DNA of 64,000 bases from Sorghum bicolor. Taxonomy: Eukaryota; Streptophyta; Magnoliopsida; Poales; Poaceae. A program made the position numbers and the translations under genes. Of the stretch, positions 1 through 10,595 are shown piece by piece; the first letter of the stretch is position 1, and every line of letters begins with the position of its first letter. The stretch lies in NCBI RefSeq assembly GCF_000003195.3, contig NC_012874.2, positions 3,441,001 through 3,505,000 of the forward strand, given 5' to 3'. The notes under the pieces are model-generated. The model saw nothing but the letters and a program-made list of their open reading frames with translations, was not told the origin of the DNA and did no database searches.

Positions 1-139
1 CTCAAAACTTAGACGAATTATACGAACTTTGAGTGTTCCAACTACAAATTATTCTTCTATATCTCTAGCATGGTGGAGGCCCTAATTTTGTTCAGGAATA
101 CAAACTCTAGATTGCCTGCTCTTTCCCGGTGCTAATGCC

Positions 140-1060
140 TTGCCTATCTCGAGTTCTAAATCCATGGAATTTTCAAAATTCAAATCTCATAATTCTTTGG
201 AGCACACTTCAATCGGGCATTTAAATTCTCCTTATTTTTTTTTGGATCGTAACGCCTCTGTGCCGTTTAACTCGAGATCTAATTGTTTTAAGAAAGGAAG
301 AAACGGTATGCTTGCCGGTATTCTGGGCCCAATCCCGAACCTAAGGAATTTGCCTCTTGGTTTTAGGCCTCCACCTTCAGTCTGTTCTAGTTGTCTCTCA
401 TTGGCTCATTCTGGGTTGCGATGTCGTCGATGCCTCTGTTTCGGCCATGATTCTCGGATGTGCAAACCTTCTCCACTATTCTCTCGAGATCGGCACCAGA
501 ATGCTGCCCCCGGCTAAGAATCCGGTTTCACTGAGAAAGTGGGCCGGCACAACAACACACTCCGAAAAGTTTTCCTTCCATGACCGAATACATTAAAATA
601 TTACGTGGCCTTTCTACTTCTCCTACCACCCCAGCTACCATTCCCTGGAGTGGTAAAGCCTAGAGGCTCTCTGCCCTAGAGTTTGATGACAACGGCGAGG
701 AGGACGCTGTTGTCGTTCCTCTCTTCCTCTCCTTCGTTGCCGGTCACCTTCTCTTCCCTTCGTTTGGTGAGTTCGCCTCCAAACTTCTTGGCATTACTTG
801 TAAACCTGTCTCTATCCATGTCGACTGGGTTCTAAAAACCCCATTTACTGCTACAGTGAACTCCGATTCAAATGGCATTTCGCTTTGTTGATCCTGCACC
901 ATTTATGCCCGCTTGGGGCCAGAGGGTTATGGTTCCTGGATGCCCAGCTTTGCATAGAGTAGTCACTGGTAGGGTACAGAGGAGAAACAATGATGTTGCT
1001 ATAGCCTTTATTCACCCTTTACCCCAAGGTCAACTTGATTTTGAAGTTATTTCTAACTAG
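140..1060 (+). pseudogene. Zinc-knuckle retroelement-type coding remnant
   Basis: Two open stretches on the same strand look like pieces of one decayed transposon-type protein. The first (140-517) ends in a CX2CX4HX4C zinc knuckle, CRRCLCFGHDSRMC at 422-463, the nucleic-acid-binding motif of retroelement gag/ORF1 proteins. The second (872-1060) reads FVDPAPFMP, then a basic RVVTGRVQRR segment and PLPQGQ. I associate this arrangement with a repetitive grass zinc-knuckle protein family (DUF7597-like). That assignment is from memory and uncertain. The two parts are in different frames with stops between them, and no reverse transcriptase is visible. The second part ends at a hairpin-like sequence at 1069-1090. 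It is a pseudogene of a repetitive element, not a host gene. Confidence 0.45.
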
Positions 1061-2100
1061 GTAGCTAGCATGCCCGTGCGTTGCCACGGGATAGCTAGCA
1101 TTTTCTATTTAAAACACATAGATCGCACGATAAGATAACAATACTGTAAAAATTAGGTACCAACGTTAAAATGACATTTAATCCAAAAAAACAAAGTTCT
1201 TCACATAAAGTGCAATAGAGCACGGCGTCAAGTTGAACATCATGCGCAAGCGGCCATATATACAAACTTAAATATAATATTGTAAATATAAATATGTTAC
1301 GTGACATTGTTCTTCAGACGTAATTCTAACATGCACTGATGATTAACATATACGGATGATTTTTCAGTTGATATATAATATGTATATAACATCTCCGTGT
1401 AGAGTCCAATATACTATTTAAAAATACCTCGAAACTGTAACTAATATGGCGTTGGTGAATAAGTTTTTGTACATTATAAATTGAATGAAAAAATGCATTG
1501 TATACGTTAATAGTGTTCTATTACCTCCATCAGTGTTTTCTGTGGTTGATTCAACTCGAAGTGGTATAAAAAATTACACAACAAATAAGCGAACCAATGA
1601 CTAATACAAGTAGGTGGTATTATTCGTACACAACAAAAAAAACTCTTCTTAATTTGCATAGTTTTAGTCCATCATTTTTTTTCTAATTTGCATGAAACTT
1701 TTTGCTCAATGTATAAACATTTAGAACATATAGATCGCTATATATTAAATAAAATAAGAAAATAGTAATACTAAATTCAGGAACGAAAAATGTATCACGT
1801 TTACTCACTCATCATAGCTCTTTGTAAGCAGTCTATTGTTAGATATTAACAATAGTATATCAGGATTCGGAAGTCATACAAATGATCAAGTTTTGCAAAT
1901 GAATAGGTAAGACAGTTCTAGCTAATTATTGATACTAAATTTTGAAAGACAACATTTGACGCATAGGGGAATATATTAAGATGGACAACAGCTCCACGTG
2001 TTGACTAAAGCTTCTTAGGTCCAATCAACTACTAATAGCTCCCTCACCTGTATAATTAAAAGGGCAATTGGTTTGCAGAAGTCTAAGTCATGAATACTAC
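1061..2100. other. AT-rich intergenic DNA with a transposon-end-like hairpin
   Basis: No gene is visible. At 1069-1090 CCCGTG and CACGGG flank a 6-base loop, followed by CTAG. This resembles a Helitron-type 3' terminus (hairpin then CTAG), but no 5' end was identified. The rest is AT-rich with no recognisable coding segment. Confidence 0.35.
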
Positions 2101-5100
2101 GCTTCCACACAGTCGATATAGTTAATAAACTGCTAGCTTTCGGTAATGGACAAATTCATAATCTATCATTCATAAAAGAGACATGGCCTGATAGTAAATT
2201 TTATTTTCAGATGTTAGTTGTCTGCATTGAGGAAACAACTTCTGAATTGAGGAAACAACTTCTGAATTCTGATAACCTTTAGCTGATATGATGTCCAAAA
2301 TAATGGTTTTTATAATGTCAAAAATAATTGATATGGTGTATACATCAGTTCTAAGTAAATAAGACTCAATTAAGAGAGACTCATATACACACAAGTATTA
2401 ATATCATTTTTTAGAAAAATTACATTTATAGTTTTTTTTTAAAAAAATGAGATGACCAAGTAGGCAAGTACTTTCATGAGTCTGCATGTGTGTGTAAACT
2501 GTTCTGATAATATTTAGAGACTGGTAATGGCAGCGTAATGAGATTATCTAAAATCCCAGCTCTACTCTATTCCCGAATTATCTACTGTAATTTTTCTTCA
2601 AGTTTGTGTAAACTTTTCACATAGAGAAGAGGAGCAGAGCTCAATCTAAAAGAATGATGGGCTTTCATGGTTGAGTTCATTGCCATCTGAGTTAGCTGAG
2701 CTAACCTGTATTAAATATATGGCTTGTATTTCAGTTCTTCAAGATTGTTTTGGTTTGAGAATTTAGACTCAGTTGCCACATTCAGTTTAGTGCAATATTG
2801 CAGAGTATGGTTCTGATTCATCATTTGCTATGTCAGTACACATATATAGATAACAATCTTTGGAAGTGCATCTGCAACTATCTTTATAGTCTGCAACGGC
2901 TACAGGAATGAAGACAATGTGAGTACTGCTTGTTCTATGATGTGAAAGGAAATAGAACTAAAGAGGGGAGATTGTTACCATGATATGTGACACCATAAAA
3001 ACTCCAATCATACCATCGTTGTCTGGAGGTAGCTCTAATCCTGAATCTTCTCCAAAAACCAAAATCTAAAATACCAGGTTTGGGTCGAGCGTCAGGTCAA
3101 AAATCATGGCCCAAACAAGCAGTACACACTACACAAAAAATCAATACAAAAAGATTGACAAATCAAATGGTCGCAGGTAAAGGTGCACGAAAATCTCCAT
3201 AGCCCAGATAAATAAGTAATAAAAAAAAGGTCCAAAATGAGCCGTAGGAGGGCTTGCCTCCAGTTTATTAATACTTGGCCTTCTCTTTCTGCAAGTAAAT
3301 ACTGCCACTGCCCAATGACCAACGCTTTGTCCAATATTAACAGATTTGTGTGTTCACTAAAACAAGTAAGTCTAAATTTATAGATGCAAAACAAGAGAGT
3401 AGTAGATGCAACTTTGCAGATACAGAACGTGCATAGATGACCAATATCAGTATCAAGTATCAACACATCACGAATAGCAGTGTGGGCTAGTTCATGCTTG
3501 TTATTCAGTAAGCAAGAAAGAGGGCCTGGACTTCCATGGTAATCAAGAGTTCTATGGCAGTAAGGAAGAATAGGCAAATATATATAGTCAGTATATAGAT
3601 GGAGGATCTGTACATTGCAGCAAGTAAATTGGCAAGGAGAGTCGCGATCCACTCACTGGTAACTCATTTTACATCATTGAGCCAGTCAGCATGGCAGTAC
3701 GATGCAAGTAGCAACATGCCAGCAGTGCAGCCCATGAGAAGGAGATGATAGCTAAATAGCTTAGGTGGTCAGGTTTGCTGCAAGAAGATAGATGATTCCA
3801 CGAAGAACCAGATGGTTGTGCTTCCACACGGTCGATATAGTTAATAAACTGCTAGCTTCAGTAATGGACAAATTCATAATCTATCATTCATAAAAGAGAC
3901 ATGGTCTGATAGTAAATTTTATTTTCAGAGGTTAGTTGCCTGCGTTGAGGAAATAACTTCTGAATTCTGATAATCTTTAGCTGATATGATGTCCAAAATA
4001 ATATTTTTTATAATATCAAAAATAACTGATATGGTGTATACATCAGTTCCATGTAAATAAGACTCAATTAAGAGAGACTAAGTATTAATATCATTTTTTT
4101 AGAAAATTTACATTTATAGTTTTTTTTAAAAAATGAGATGTCCAAGTAGGCAAGTACTCTCATGAGTCTACATGTGTGTGTAAACTGTTCTGATAAATTT
4201 AGAGACTGGTAATGGCAGCGTAATGAGATTATCTAAAATCTCAGCTCTACTCTGTTCCTGAATTATCTACTGTCTTTTTTCTTCAAGTTTGTGTAAGCTT
4301 TTCACATAGAGAAGAAGAAAAGCATTGCTCAATCTATCTTCAAGTTTGTGTAAGCTTTTCACATAGAGAAGAAGAAAAGCATTGCTCAATCTAAAAGAAT
4401 GTTGGGCTTTCATGGTTGGGTTCATTGCCGTCTGAGTTAGCTGAGCTAACCTCTATTAAATCTATGGCTTGTATTTCAGTTCTTCAGGATTGTTTTGGCT
4501 TGAGAATTTAGACTCAGTTGCCACGTTCAGTTTAGTGCAATATTGCAGAGTATGGTTCTGATTCATCATTTGCTATGTCAGTACACATATATAGATAATA
4601 ATCTTTGGAAGTGCATCTGAAACTATCTTTATAGTCTGCAACGGCTACATGAATGAAGACAATGTGAATACTGCTTGTTCTATGATGTGAAAGGAAATAG
4701 AACTAAAGAGGGGAGATTGTTACCATGATATGTGACACTGTAAAAACTCCAATCATACCATCGTTGTCTGGAGGTAGCTCCAATCCTGAATCTTCTCCAA
4801 AAAACAAAACCTGAAATACCAGGTTTGGGTCGAGCGCCAGGTCAAAAATCATGGCCCAAACAAGCAGTACACACTACACAAAAAATCAATACAAAAAGAT
4901 TGACAACTCAAATGGTCGTAGAAAAGGTGCACGAAAATCTCTATAGCCCAGTCAAATAAGTAATAAAAAAAGGTCCGAAATGAGCCGTAGGAGGGCTTGC
5001 CTCCAGTTTATTAATACCTGGCCTTCTCTTTCTGCAAGTAAATATTGTCACTGCCCAACAACTAACGCTTTGTCCAAGATTAACATATTTGTGTGTTCAC

Positions 5101-5542
5101 TAAAACAAGTAAGTCTAAATTTATAGATGCAAAACAATGGAGTAGTAGATGCAACTTTGCAGATACAGAACGTGCATAGATGACCAATATCAGTATCAAG
5201 TATCAACACATCACTAATAGCAGTGTGGACTAGTTCATGCTTGTTATTTAGTAAGCAAGAAAGAGGGCTTGGACTTCCATGGTAATCAAGAGTTCTATGG
5301 CAGTAAGGAAGAATAGGGAAATATATATAGTTAGTATATAGATGGAGGATTTGTACGTTGCAGCAAGTAAATTGGCAAGGAGATTCGAGATCCCTGACTG
5401 GTAACTCATTTTACATCATTGAGCCAGTCAGCATGGCAGTACGATGCAAGTAGGAACATGCCAGTAGTGCAACCCATGAGAAGGAGATGATAGCTAAATA
5501 GCTTAGGTGGTCAGGTTAGCTGCAAGAAGGTAGATGACTCCA
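2101..5542. repeat. 1.7-kb direct tandem duplication (units 2101-3801 and 3820-5542)
   Basis: Two head-to-tail copies begin at GCTTCCACAC (2101 and 3820) and end at GATGATTCCA/GATGACTCCA. They match nearly base for base over about 1.7 kb, with scattered substitutions and small indels. Unit 2 has its own inner 57-bp duplication (4280-4336 and 4337-4393). Unit 1 has a short duplication of GAGGAAACAACTTCTGAATT near 2229-2268. On the minus strand both units keep a short open segment reading EDSGLELPPDNDGMIGVF (about 2995-3053 and 4738-4798), which could be a duplicated exon of an unrecognised gene. No longer conserved reading frame is shared, so most of the unit is probably noncoding. Confidence 0.85.
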
Positions 5543-6205
5543 GAGGGCACAGATTAACTGAATGACAGTATACTGAAATTAGCATATAGAATTTTGAGGT
5601 GGTTGCAGAGAGATTGTGATTCAGAGATGAAAGGCACAAAGGCAGTTGTAGTGTTTTGGCATCCTGGTTTGTGTTCACAGTGCATGCATTTTTAGTTGTT
5701 CTACTCAAAGAACTCTTGAACATACTTGTCGACAGGCATGATCTGATGATGCCCAACTTGTGCACCACTAGCAAGTGGCAACATGTTGTAGATAGTCAGA
5801 TGAAAATCAATGTAGCAAATTTCTAGTTCCCAATTCTACAGATTCGACAGTCGCAGATTCGACAGAATCACTCCACCAACATTTATCCAGTTTTCAATCG
5901 ATTATAGCTGAAACTGAACTGCAATCACCAAAAATAAAACTGCTACTTTGTAAACTGAACTGCAATCAAACTAAGCACACTGCACACAAAATCCGCCATG
6001 AGCTTGCAATAGTAGAATTCAGGTACACTGCACATTATATCAGTTCAGAAACAAACTAAATCCACCATGAGCTTGCAGTATAGCATAAGTGATAGTACTC
6101 GTAACATTCAGGTACACTTAAGGCTTGATTTTTTCTGCTAGGTCTGGTTTACTGATTATATCTTGGTGTCCCACATTTGTATCTATGCAGCAAAGGGTTA
6201 AATCT
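5543..6205. other. Intergenic DNA with short internal repeats
   Basis: No gene is recognised. Short motifs recur, for example CCATGAGCTTGCA and CAGGTACACT around 5995-6120. The segment lies between the tandem duplication and the minus-strand exon-like sequence and could include introns of that candidate gene. Confidence 0.3.
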
Positions 6206-6574
6206 TCAGGGACCACTATCTATGGAGATGTCAGAACTGATTGTACCTTGGTGTTCAGGATGGAGGCTGAGATCCCAGTGGCCTTCAGTGCAGACTTGGA
6301 GACGCCCTCGTCCAGGGAGGTGGCCGCGGTCCCGATGGTGTTCTCGTCCAGAGAGAGGTCGCTGTTGTCCAGGTACAGTCGCGACGGTGCTTGTTGCGGA
6401 GGCTGCGATAGCGCTCGAGAGGTTGCGGCCGCGGCCGAGATCACAACGCTCGCGCACGAACGTCCAGAGAGAGGATCGGGGCGCAAGATCGCTGTCCATC
6501 GGAGCGCGGGGATCGATGGCGCTCGCGTGGATGTGATAGGAAAGCGGGAGGGGATCGGGGAGGAGAAATTTCAA
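6206..6574 (-). CDS. Unrecognised exon-like segment
   Basis: A GC-rich stretch with a minus-strand open frame contrasts with its AT-rich surroundings. One frame (about 6220-6486) reads hydrophilic sequence including LDENTIGTAATSLDEG and SKSALKATGISASILNTK. It then meets AAG/GTACAATC, a plausible splice donor near 6246. This looks like the first exon of a minus-strand gene whose remaining exons might lie in the tandem duplication, where a second coding-like peptide is found. I recognise no family. The segment immediately upstream on the minus strand is interrupted by the Pack-MULE at 6563-7365, so the promoter or 5'UTR was probably disrupted. It could equally be a captured gene fragment or a plus-strand exon. 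Confidence 0.25.
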   Translation of the reverse strand: MKFLLPDPLPLSYHIHASAIDPRAPMDSDLAPRSSLWTFVRERCDLGRGRNLSSAIAASATSTVATVPGQQRPLSGREHHRDRGHLPGRGRLQVCTEGHWDLSLHPEHQGTISSDISIDSGP

Positions 6575-7365
6575 TATTTAGGACTCAATTCGTCTGCCTC
6601 GCAAGATTTGGGATCCAGTTCGTTTGTCTTTCAATATTTAGGACTCCGCATGTGAATTGCTTCGAAATTTAGGATTTCAGCAATTTTATCTCATTTTCTT
6701 TGATCTTTTCACCTCTCCTGGTCACCTAAAAAGACCAACTACCCCTAGCGTCCTAGAACATATCGATCTCATTTGATTCCAGAGCTCGTTGCCGGTGTCG
6801 AGTGCCATGGCGAAGTTCTGCGGCAGCAGGCCGACGATGAGCAAGACGTTGAGGCTGACGGTATAGTGGAACTGTAGCTTGCTCGTGCGGCCGAGGCAGC
6901 GCCCCGTCGGTGCCTGCCGTGCCCGCAGCAGGAACGCTCGAGGCTTCGAGCCCGGTGGCCTCGCGCGACTCGCCGACAATGGACCAAGGCCGCAGCATGG
7001 CGACGAGCAAGATGAAGAGACAAACGAGGTGGTGATTAAAACTCTGCTGCGGTAGATGGGTGTGCTGGGAGGCTGAGAGGCACCCTGTCGGGGGCGTAGG
7101 AGCGGCGGTGGAGCGGCCCTGCGTCCGGTCGTCTGGAGATTACGAAGCCAATCTTTCTATTCTATAATGAGTCAGGGGTAGTTTGGTCCTTTCAGATGGC
7201 TGGGAGAGGAGAGAACATTTCAGAAAAAGGAAAGTAAGATAAAATGACTGAAATCCTAAATCTTGAAGCAATTCGCATACTCAATCCTAAATATTGAAAG
7301 GCACACGAATTGGATCCCAAATTTTGTGAGGCACACGAATTGAGTCATAAATATTGAAATTTCTC
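6563..7365. mobile_element. Pack-MULE (Mutator-like, non-autonomous)
   Basis: An 803-bp element is bounded by perfect 9-bp target duplications ATCGGGGAG (6554-6562 and 7366-7374). Its terminal inverted repeats start GAGAAATTTCAATATT and extend about 150-190 bp (6563 to about 6720, and about 7185 to 7365). Long TIRs with a 9-bp duplication are diagnostic of Mutator-like elements. There is no transposase. The inside is GC-rich and holds a fragment of an aspartic protease gene, so the element is a gene-capturing Pack-MULE. It inserted just upstream of the minus-strand exon-like segment at 6206-6574. Confidence 0.88.
6780..7030 (-). pseudogene. Captured aspartic protease (nepenthesin/PCS1-like) fragment
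   Basis: Inside the Pack-MULE the minus strand encodes part of the N-terminal region of an A1 pepsin-like protease. One frame reads MLVAMLRPWSIVGESREATG and onward to GTDGALPRPHEQ. A second frame continues with KLQFHYTVSLNVLLIVGLLP then QNFAMALDTGNELWN. The DTG is the first catalytic aspartate motif, and the order (KLxFHxxVSLxVxLxVGxPPQN...LDTGxEL) matches plant atypical aspartic proteases of the PCS1 group. The change of frame between the two halves and the abrupt end after the active site show a truncated, frameshifted fragment with no second DTG/DSG site. No function is expected as a protease, although antisense or chimeric transcripts are possible. Confidence 0.7.
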
Positions 7366-7374
7366 ATCGGGGAG

Positions 7375-7721
7375 GGGATCACGGACGCCTGGACTGTTTC
7401 CTAATGCGGGGAAGCGGACGCGGACGCACGGCTCGAGAGGGCAGACGGACGAAAGTGAATGTTGTAAAAAAAATATCCATCTTTTAGTCTTTTTATAGTT
7501 AAAGGAGATAGTACTTTGACCGTGTCGTGTGACTCGTGTCCAAGACGGTTTTTTTTACAACAGCCCAACGAGTTTGCATGCAAATCCCGATCCGTTATGG
7601 CTAGGAGTCAGATCCGATCCGAAAATCCTGCGATGGAGTATAATCCAAGAGTCGAGCATACGTTCTCTAGCCGGCCGGCACACTATTCGTTGATCCGTCC
7701 ATCTCTTCGGCGCCCGGCGTG
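7375..7721. other. Upstream region of the F-box gene
   Basis: This stretch separates the Pack-MULE from the F-box start codon. A TTTATAG sequence at about 7491-7497 is a weak TATA candidate, but it lies more than 200 bp from the start. I see no gene here. Confidence 0.3.
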
Positions 7722-9155
7722 ATGCCGCCCGTGCGTCGAGCTCGCCAAGCAGATCCCTCCGGAAGTCCGTACAACGACGGCTGGCTGTCGTACCGTCGCC
7801 GCCGCCGCCCCCGCCTCGTCGGAGGAAACGTGCGCGGAGAATCCGACGACGATGTGAGTGGCGGCGCGCCTCCATCTGCAACCACTCTGCCCGACGACGT
7901 GCTCTTTGGGATCTTCTCCCGCGTCTCGTGCCTCGCCGACGCCGCGCGCTGTGCCGCGACGTGCCGCCGCTGGGGCCGCGTCGTGGCCGCGCGCGCCGCC
8001 CCCATCTCCCGTGCCCTGCCACCGCCGCCCGGCGGTGGATTCCTTCCCCAACTCTTCATCGGCGTCCTCCTCCAGCACCAGGAGAAGAACGACGACGTCC
8101 TCCGCCGCCGCCGCCGCGCTAGTGCGGGCGGAGGTGCGACGCAGCTGCGCTTCGTCCCGACGGCGGCATTCGCCTCGCGGTCACGGCTCCTCGGCGACGA
8201 GGGCCAAGGAGTCGCCCCGTTCGACGACGCCCGCCCTGTCGCGTCCCGCAACGGCCGCGTCGTCCTCCAGTTCGGGCGCAAGGAGCGCGCCGACGGCCTC
8301 ACCCTTTGCGTGTGGAACCCCATGACAGGGGACGTGGCCATGGTCCCAACCCTCTCCGGCAAGGAATTCCCCGGGGACGACGACTACGCATGCGCGATAC
8401 TCACCGGCGACGACCACCTCTGCTGCTCGCCGGGTTCCTTCCGCCTACTCCTCGCCTACGGTCGCCGTGGCTTCACAGCGCTACGGTCTTTCTCCTCGGA
8501 CACCGGCAGCTGGGGTCCCGAATGCAAGAAGCCCGGTGCCAAGCTCAGCGGCCACTTGCTCCGTCATCAGCTAGGCCCGGCCGTCGTGCTCCACGGCGTG
8601 GCATACTGGCCCATGCATCGTGCCGCGTTAGGCGTGCGGCTCGGCAGCACGGCGGCGGAGGCCGCCATGGACGTGTGCTCGGTGCCATACAGATACAGTT
8701 TTGAGCTGGACGAGCACGTGCTGGGCGTGTCGGCGGATGGGAGGAGACTGAATTTTGTGGACATAGGGATTATGGGACACCTAGGGAAGCCCATAGTTAA
8801 CTTGTCAACCTCATGGCTTGAGGACGCCGTCGCCGTCGGCGGCGACAAGACCACCACCACCACCACCACTACCAACTCCGGCGATCCAAGTGACGACGAG
8901 CAGATCCCCATGCCCCAGATCAAAGTGGCGAGGACAACCCCGATCAAGCCGTGGTGGTTCGGGGAGAAGAGTGGCACGCTCGTCTTCACCGTGGAGGAGG
9001 AGACGAGCAGGACAAGTGCCGTCTTCGCGTTGAACGTTGCGACGAGATCGCTGGAGAAGCTGGCCGACGGCGTTAGCAACCATACGTGCTGCAGAAGACT
9101 GTTTGGTTATGAGATGGATCGCGCGGCGCTTCTTGCCTCGGTAGCTCCTCAGTAG
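7722..9155 (+). CDS. F-box protein
   Basis: This is an intact, intronless frame of 477 residues. Residues about 56-95 form an F-box (LPDDVLFGIFSRVSCLADA, then the CAATCRRWGRVVA helix), the Skp1-binding module of SCF ubiquitin ligases. The remainder resembles the substrate-side region of large grass F-box families: a WNPMTGDVAMVPTL segment, HGVAYW, FELDEHVLGVSADG, then PWWFGEKSGTLVFTVEEET and the C-terminal LEKLADGVSNHTCCR, GYEMDRAALLASV. The start is the ATG at 7722, which directly follows GTG in GCGTGATGCCG. A run of threonine codons (ACC/ACT) lies near 8851-8875. Codons are strongly GC3-biased, as in neighbouring genes. The likely role is selecting a protein for ubiquitination in nucleus or cytosol; the target is unknown. 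Its 5' side borders a Pack-MULE. Confidence 0.85.
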   Translation: MPPVRRARQADPSGSPYNDGWLSYRRRRRPRLVGGNVRGESDDDVSGGAPPSATTLPDDVLFGIFSRVSCLADAARCAATCRRWGRVVAARAAPISRALPPPPGGGFLPQLFIGVLLQHQEKNDDVLRRRRRASAGGGATQLRFVPTAAFASRSRLLGDEGQGVAPFDDARPVASRNGRVVLQFGRKERADGLTLCVWNPMTGDVAMVPTLSGKEFPGDDDYACAILTGDDHLCCSPGSFRLLLAYGRRGFTALRSFSSDTGSWGPECKKPGAKLSGHLLRHQLGPAVVLHGVAYWPMHRAALGVRLGSTAAEAAMDVCSVPYRYSFELDEHVLGVSADGRRLNFVDIGIMGHLGKPIVNLSTSWLEDAVAVGGDKTTTTTTTTNSGDPSDDEQIPMPQIKVARTTPIKPWWFGEKSGTLVFTVEEETSRTSAVFALNVATRSLEKLADGVSNHTCCRRLFGYEMDRAALLASVAPQ

Positions 9156-9398
9156 TCAGTAGCGTGCCCGTGCGATCTCTATCTCTCCATAGATGCCAAA
9201 TAAATAATCTTCTAGTTTCATGATCTAGTTTCCAACATACCAATATTTTATCCTTATAAAATTCTTTCTAGTCCTATAAAACTCTTATCATCTCTCTTCA
9301 TTAATACTCTGTCACATAAACATATTTAATGTGCATGAACTCTAATGAAACTCCATTGAGACTAGCCTAACGATAATGTGTATCATTAAAATGTGCTA
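9156..9398. other. 3' flank of the F-box gene
   Basis: AT-rich sequence holds the presumed 3'UTR. At 9163-9174 GTAGCGTGCCCGTGC recalls the CCCGTGC transposon-end motif seen elsewhere in the window. There is no other feature. Confidence 0.3.
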
Positions 9399-9690
9399 CT
9401 CAACTTTATTCTAAATTATAATATCTTTTCACTTTTCTAGATTTGGATACATTGTTGTTTTTACTATGTATCTGGATATAGTTCATATCTAAGCATGTTT
9501 AGCGAGGCTCGTCTCTAGCTCTAGCTTCTCCAGAGAAGCCCTGCTAAACGTTTTTTTTTTGAGAAACTGTTTTTAAGTAAAAAGCGGAGAAGTCCTTCGT
9601 GAGGAGCCGTGCCAAACACCCCAATAAGTATATAGTAAAAATTACGTATCTAGAAAAGCAACACATCTTATAATTTAAAAATAAAGGGAG
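9399..9690. mobile_element. Stowaway-like MITE with a nested insertion
   Basis: The ends CTCAACTTTATTCTAAATTA and, inverted, CTCCCTTTATTTTTAAATTA are flanked by TA, as in Tc1/mariner Stowaway elements. The subterminal TTTTCTAGAT...TTTTTACTAT blocks are also inverted copies. The middle (about 9493-9624) is a foreign insert with GTTTAGCGAGGCTC at one side and GAGCCGTGCCAAACACCCC at the other, which pair imperfectly. A second small element has therefore landed in the first. Confidence 0.6.
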
Positions 9691-10595
9691 TAATTTCACC
9701 GCCTGAATTAGTTGAAAAGGACAAGTATAACGATGACAAGAAATAAAGATGACATGCAACATTTGTGCTCTGCTTGAAATCTTATCTAAGTGTTACTAGT
9801 TAGAGCTCAGTCTCCACATTAATCCTCACTAGATATATATGTTAGAAAAATTCTAGAAATTCTCATAATAATAATAATCATAAATTAATACTTGGGCCAC
9901 AAATCATGCTTCGTCTTATTTGGTACACTAAACAGTAACCAGCTCCTGTCTCCCTGTTTCTTCTTGGCATGTCCAAACGTTAGCCAAACAAGCAAGGCCT
10001 TGTTTACTTCCCAAAATATTTTGTAAATTTTTTCACATTCTCCATCACATCGAATCTTGCGGCACATGCATGGAACACTAAATATAGATAAAAAAAACAA
10101 CTAATTACACAGTAAGTAAGTATTTATTTTTTGAGTACGAAGTAAGTATTTACGATAAAGTTGAAGGCATAGGAATCAATTCTGATTTCAGGAATTTGGG
10201 ATACGTACCGTGTCGGATTCGGAAGACGTAGGATCGTAGTGGCCGGGGTTGTGTGTTGATCATCCGTGTGCATGGCTGCATGCGCATGCCTTGATTATCG
10301 TTTTCTGACGACTGGTGTTGCCAGTCCGCGTGCGCTTTGTCCTATATGTGACCTGCCACCCTGCTAATCGCCCGCCAGAGCCCAGAGCTAGGCGTGCTGC
10401 CTGCAACGCATGACTTGCCATGAGCAATGATCTATCTGCTTCGCCTTCTCATCCATCTTTTCCTCGACGGTTTCTAAACTGGAGCATCACAAGATGACGG
10501 AACATGTGACGACGCTGGAGTGAGTGATTAGCATGATAGCATCTGCAGTCCCAACATCCATCTCTGATTCACCATCTCTGAGCTTTTCCTCAACA
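9691..10595. other. STL1 upstream region
   Basis: No gene. It contains a truncated Tourist-like MITE (9996-10111) followed by a small direct repeat of AAGTAAGTATTTA. No convincing TATA box was found within 100 bp of the STL1 start; TCCTATATG at about 10340 is too far away. Confidence 0.3.
9996..10111. mobile_element. Truncated Tourist-like MITE (family 1)
   Basis: It starts GGCCTTGTTTACTTCCC and keeps the internal CACATCGAATCTTGCGGCAC core, but breaks off after CTAATTACACAG. The right half is missing. Confidence 0.7.

Noticed and set aside
3104..3652. 182-residue minus-strand frame in tandem unit 1
   Set aside because: It is not preserved in the near-identical unit 2 and has no recognisable motif.
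10524..10595. Upstream in-frame ATG of STL1 adding 24 residues
   Set aside because: The added residues have no counterpart in STL3, where alignment begins at the second ATG, and the second ATG has the better context.
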